From Erysipelotrichaceae bacterium (lineage in GTDB: Bacteria; Bacillota_I; Bacilli_A; Erysipelotrichales; Erysipelotrichaceae): a stretch of 64,000 bases of DNA. Below the pieces are notes generated by a model. That model made no database searches and was not told where the DNA came from. It was given only the letters and a program-made list of their open reading frames with translations. Location of the stretch: contig JAFULQ010000010.1 of the NCBI GenBank assembly GCA_017473265.1, forward strand, positions 1-64,000. The letters are read 5' to 3'. Positions 63,723 through 64,000 of the stretch are shown in pieces. Made by a program: the position numbers and the translations under genes. Numbering within the stretch: position 1 is the stretch's first letter; every line of letters starts with the position of its first letter.

Positions 63723-64000
63723 TTATGGTTTTCTAGCTACAATCATGTATCGATGAGTTGTACCTTCTATATAATTGTGTTTTACAATTTCTTCATGCAT
63801 CTTTAATAATCGTTCGAAACAATTATTAACTGAAAAATTAGGAAATTCCCATTCAATAATACGAGCGAACCAAACAAAAGCTCCAACATCATAAAAACGA
63901 ATGGGTTTAAATGCTTCGTTTTGCTCAAGAATATCAAAGCCACATTTTCTAAAGAGATCAACTTGTTCATTTAAATTCATATGTGGAAAGGGTTTTGGTA
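63723..64000 (-). CDS. SAM-dependent methyltransferase, C-terminal part (cut by window edge)
   Basis: The frame is open to the right edge; 92 residues are visible. PKPFPHMNLNEQVDLFRKCGFDILEQNEAFKPIRFYDVGAFVWFARIIEWEFP and the end THRYMIVARKP match the C-terminal part of class I methyltransferases (Methyltransf_11 type). The SAM site lies outside. The ATG at 63980 is internal, not the start. Substrate unknown. Confidence 0.75.
   Translation of the reverse strand, partial: PKPFPHMNLNEQVDLFRKCGFDILEQNEAFKPIRFYDVGAFVWFARIIEWEFPNFSVNNCFERLLKMHEEIVKHNYIEGTTHRYMIVARKP

Noticed and set aside
1-64000. Prophage, insertion sequences, CRISPR arrays, tRNA or rRNA genes
   Set aside because: No transposase, integrase of mobile type (XerC and XerD are the chromosomal pair), spaced repeat series or tRNA-like cloverleaf was seen.

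Overview
The window is about 30 % G+C chromosomal DNA from a low-GC Firmicute. Gene content and order resemble the Bacillus-type core blocks (rpsP-khpA-rimM-trmD, dprA-topA-trmFO-xerC, rpsB-tsf-pyrH-frr-uppS-cdsA-dxr-rseP, smc-ftsY-ylxM, spo0A-spoIIM-xerD-deoB). Sporulation regulators (Spo0A, SigK, SpoIIM), a short-armed SMC, a minimal DprA and the MEP isoprenoid pathway suggest an Erysipelotrichia-like gut bacterium. That placement is inference from gene content, not a computed phylogeny. I see no prophage, insertion sequence, CRISPR array, tRNA or rRNA gene.

Layout. 1-7.8 kb: a HAD hydrolase and sigK on the minus strand; divergent comEA-comEC, holA and L-serine dehydratase; amidase and ispH on the minus strand. 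7.9-14.2 kb: cshB-nfo, a LicA-like kinase, ispG, rpmG, an MBL hydrolase and an AI-2E family exporter. 14.3-17.8 kb: a seven-gene comG operon. 17.8-31.4 kb: efp, the rpsP-khpA and rimM-trmD blocks, rplS-lepB-rbgA-rnhB, a Ca/Na antiporter, dprA, topA, trmFO and xerC. 31.4-39.3 kb: an FMN riboswitch with ribU, then the translation and envelope block rpsB to rseP. 39.4-53 kb: yfcE, smc-ftsY-ylxM, ackA-nrnA, dnaE, a two-component system, a tiny peptide gene and a DUF349 protein. 53-64 kb, all minus strand apart from one doubtful small ORF: M20 peptidase, lactate permease, deoB-xerD-spoIIM-spo0A, YjiH and YgjV membrane proteins, DUF2812-PadR and a partial methyltransferase.

Most interesting system. 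Four loci share one promoter-like element of about 40 bp just before the start codon: TAGGAATAATT, then TTGACGTAT-like sequence and TATAAG, with identical internal spacing. The loci are comEA-comEC, the comG operon, dprA and a previously unlisted 42-codon gene at 51666-51794. The first three are the DNA-uptake machinery, so this looks like a competence regulon under an alternative sigma factor (the upstream half resembles a SigH -35). The 42-aa basic, signal-peptide-like product, sitting directly behind a histidine kinase gene with its own terminator, is a new candidate member of the regulon.

Damage. dnaE carries a single in-frame TAG. The spo0A start region looks frameshifted by one base relative to its ribosome binding site. 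The HAD protein has Tyr in place of its nucleophilic Asp. These could be real lesions or sequence errors. EF-P also lacks the usual loop lysine.
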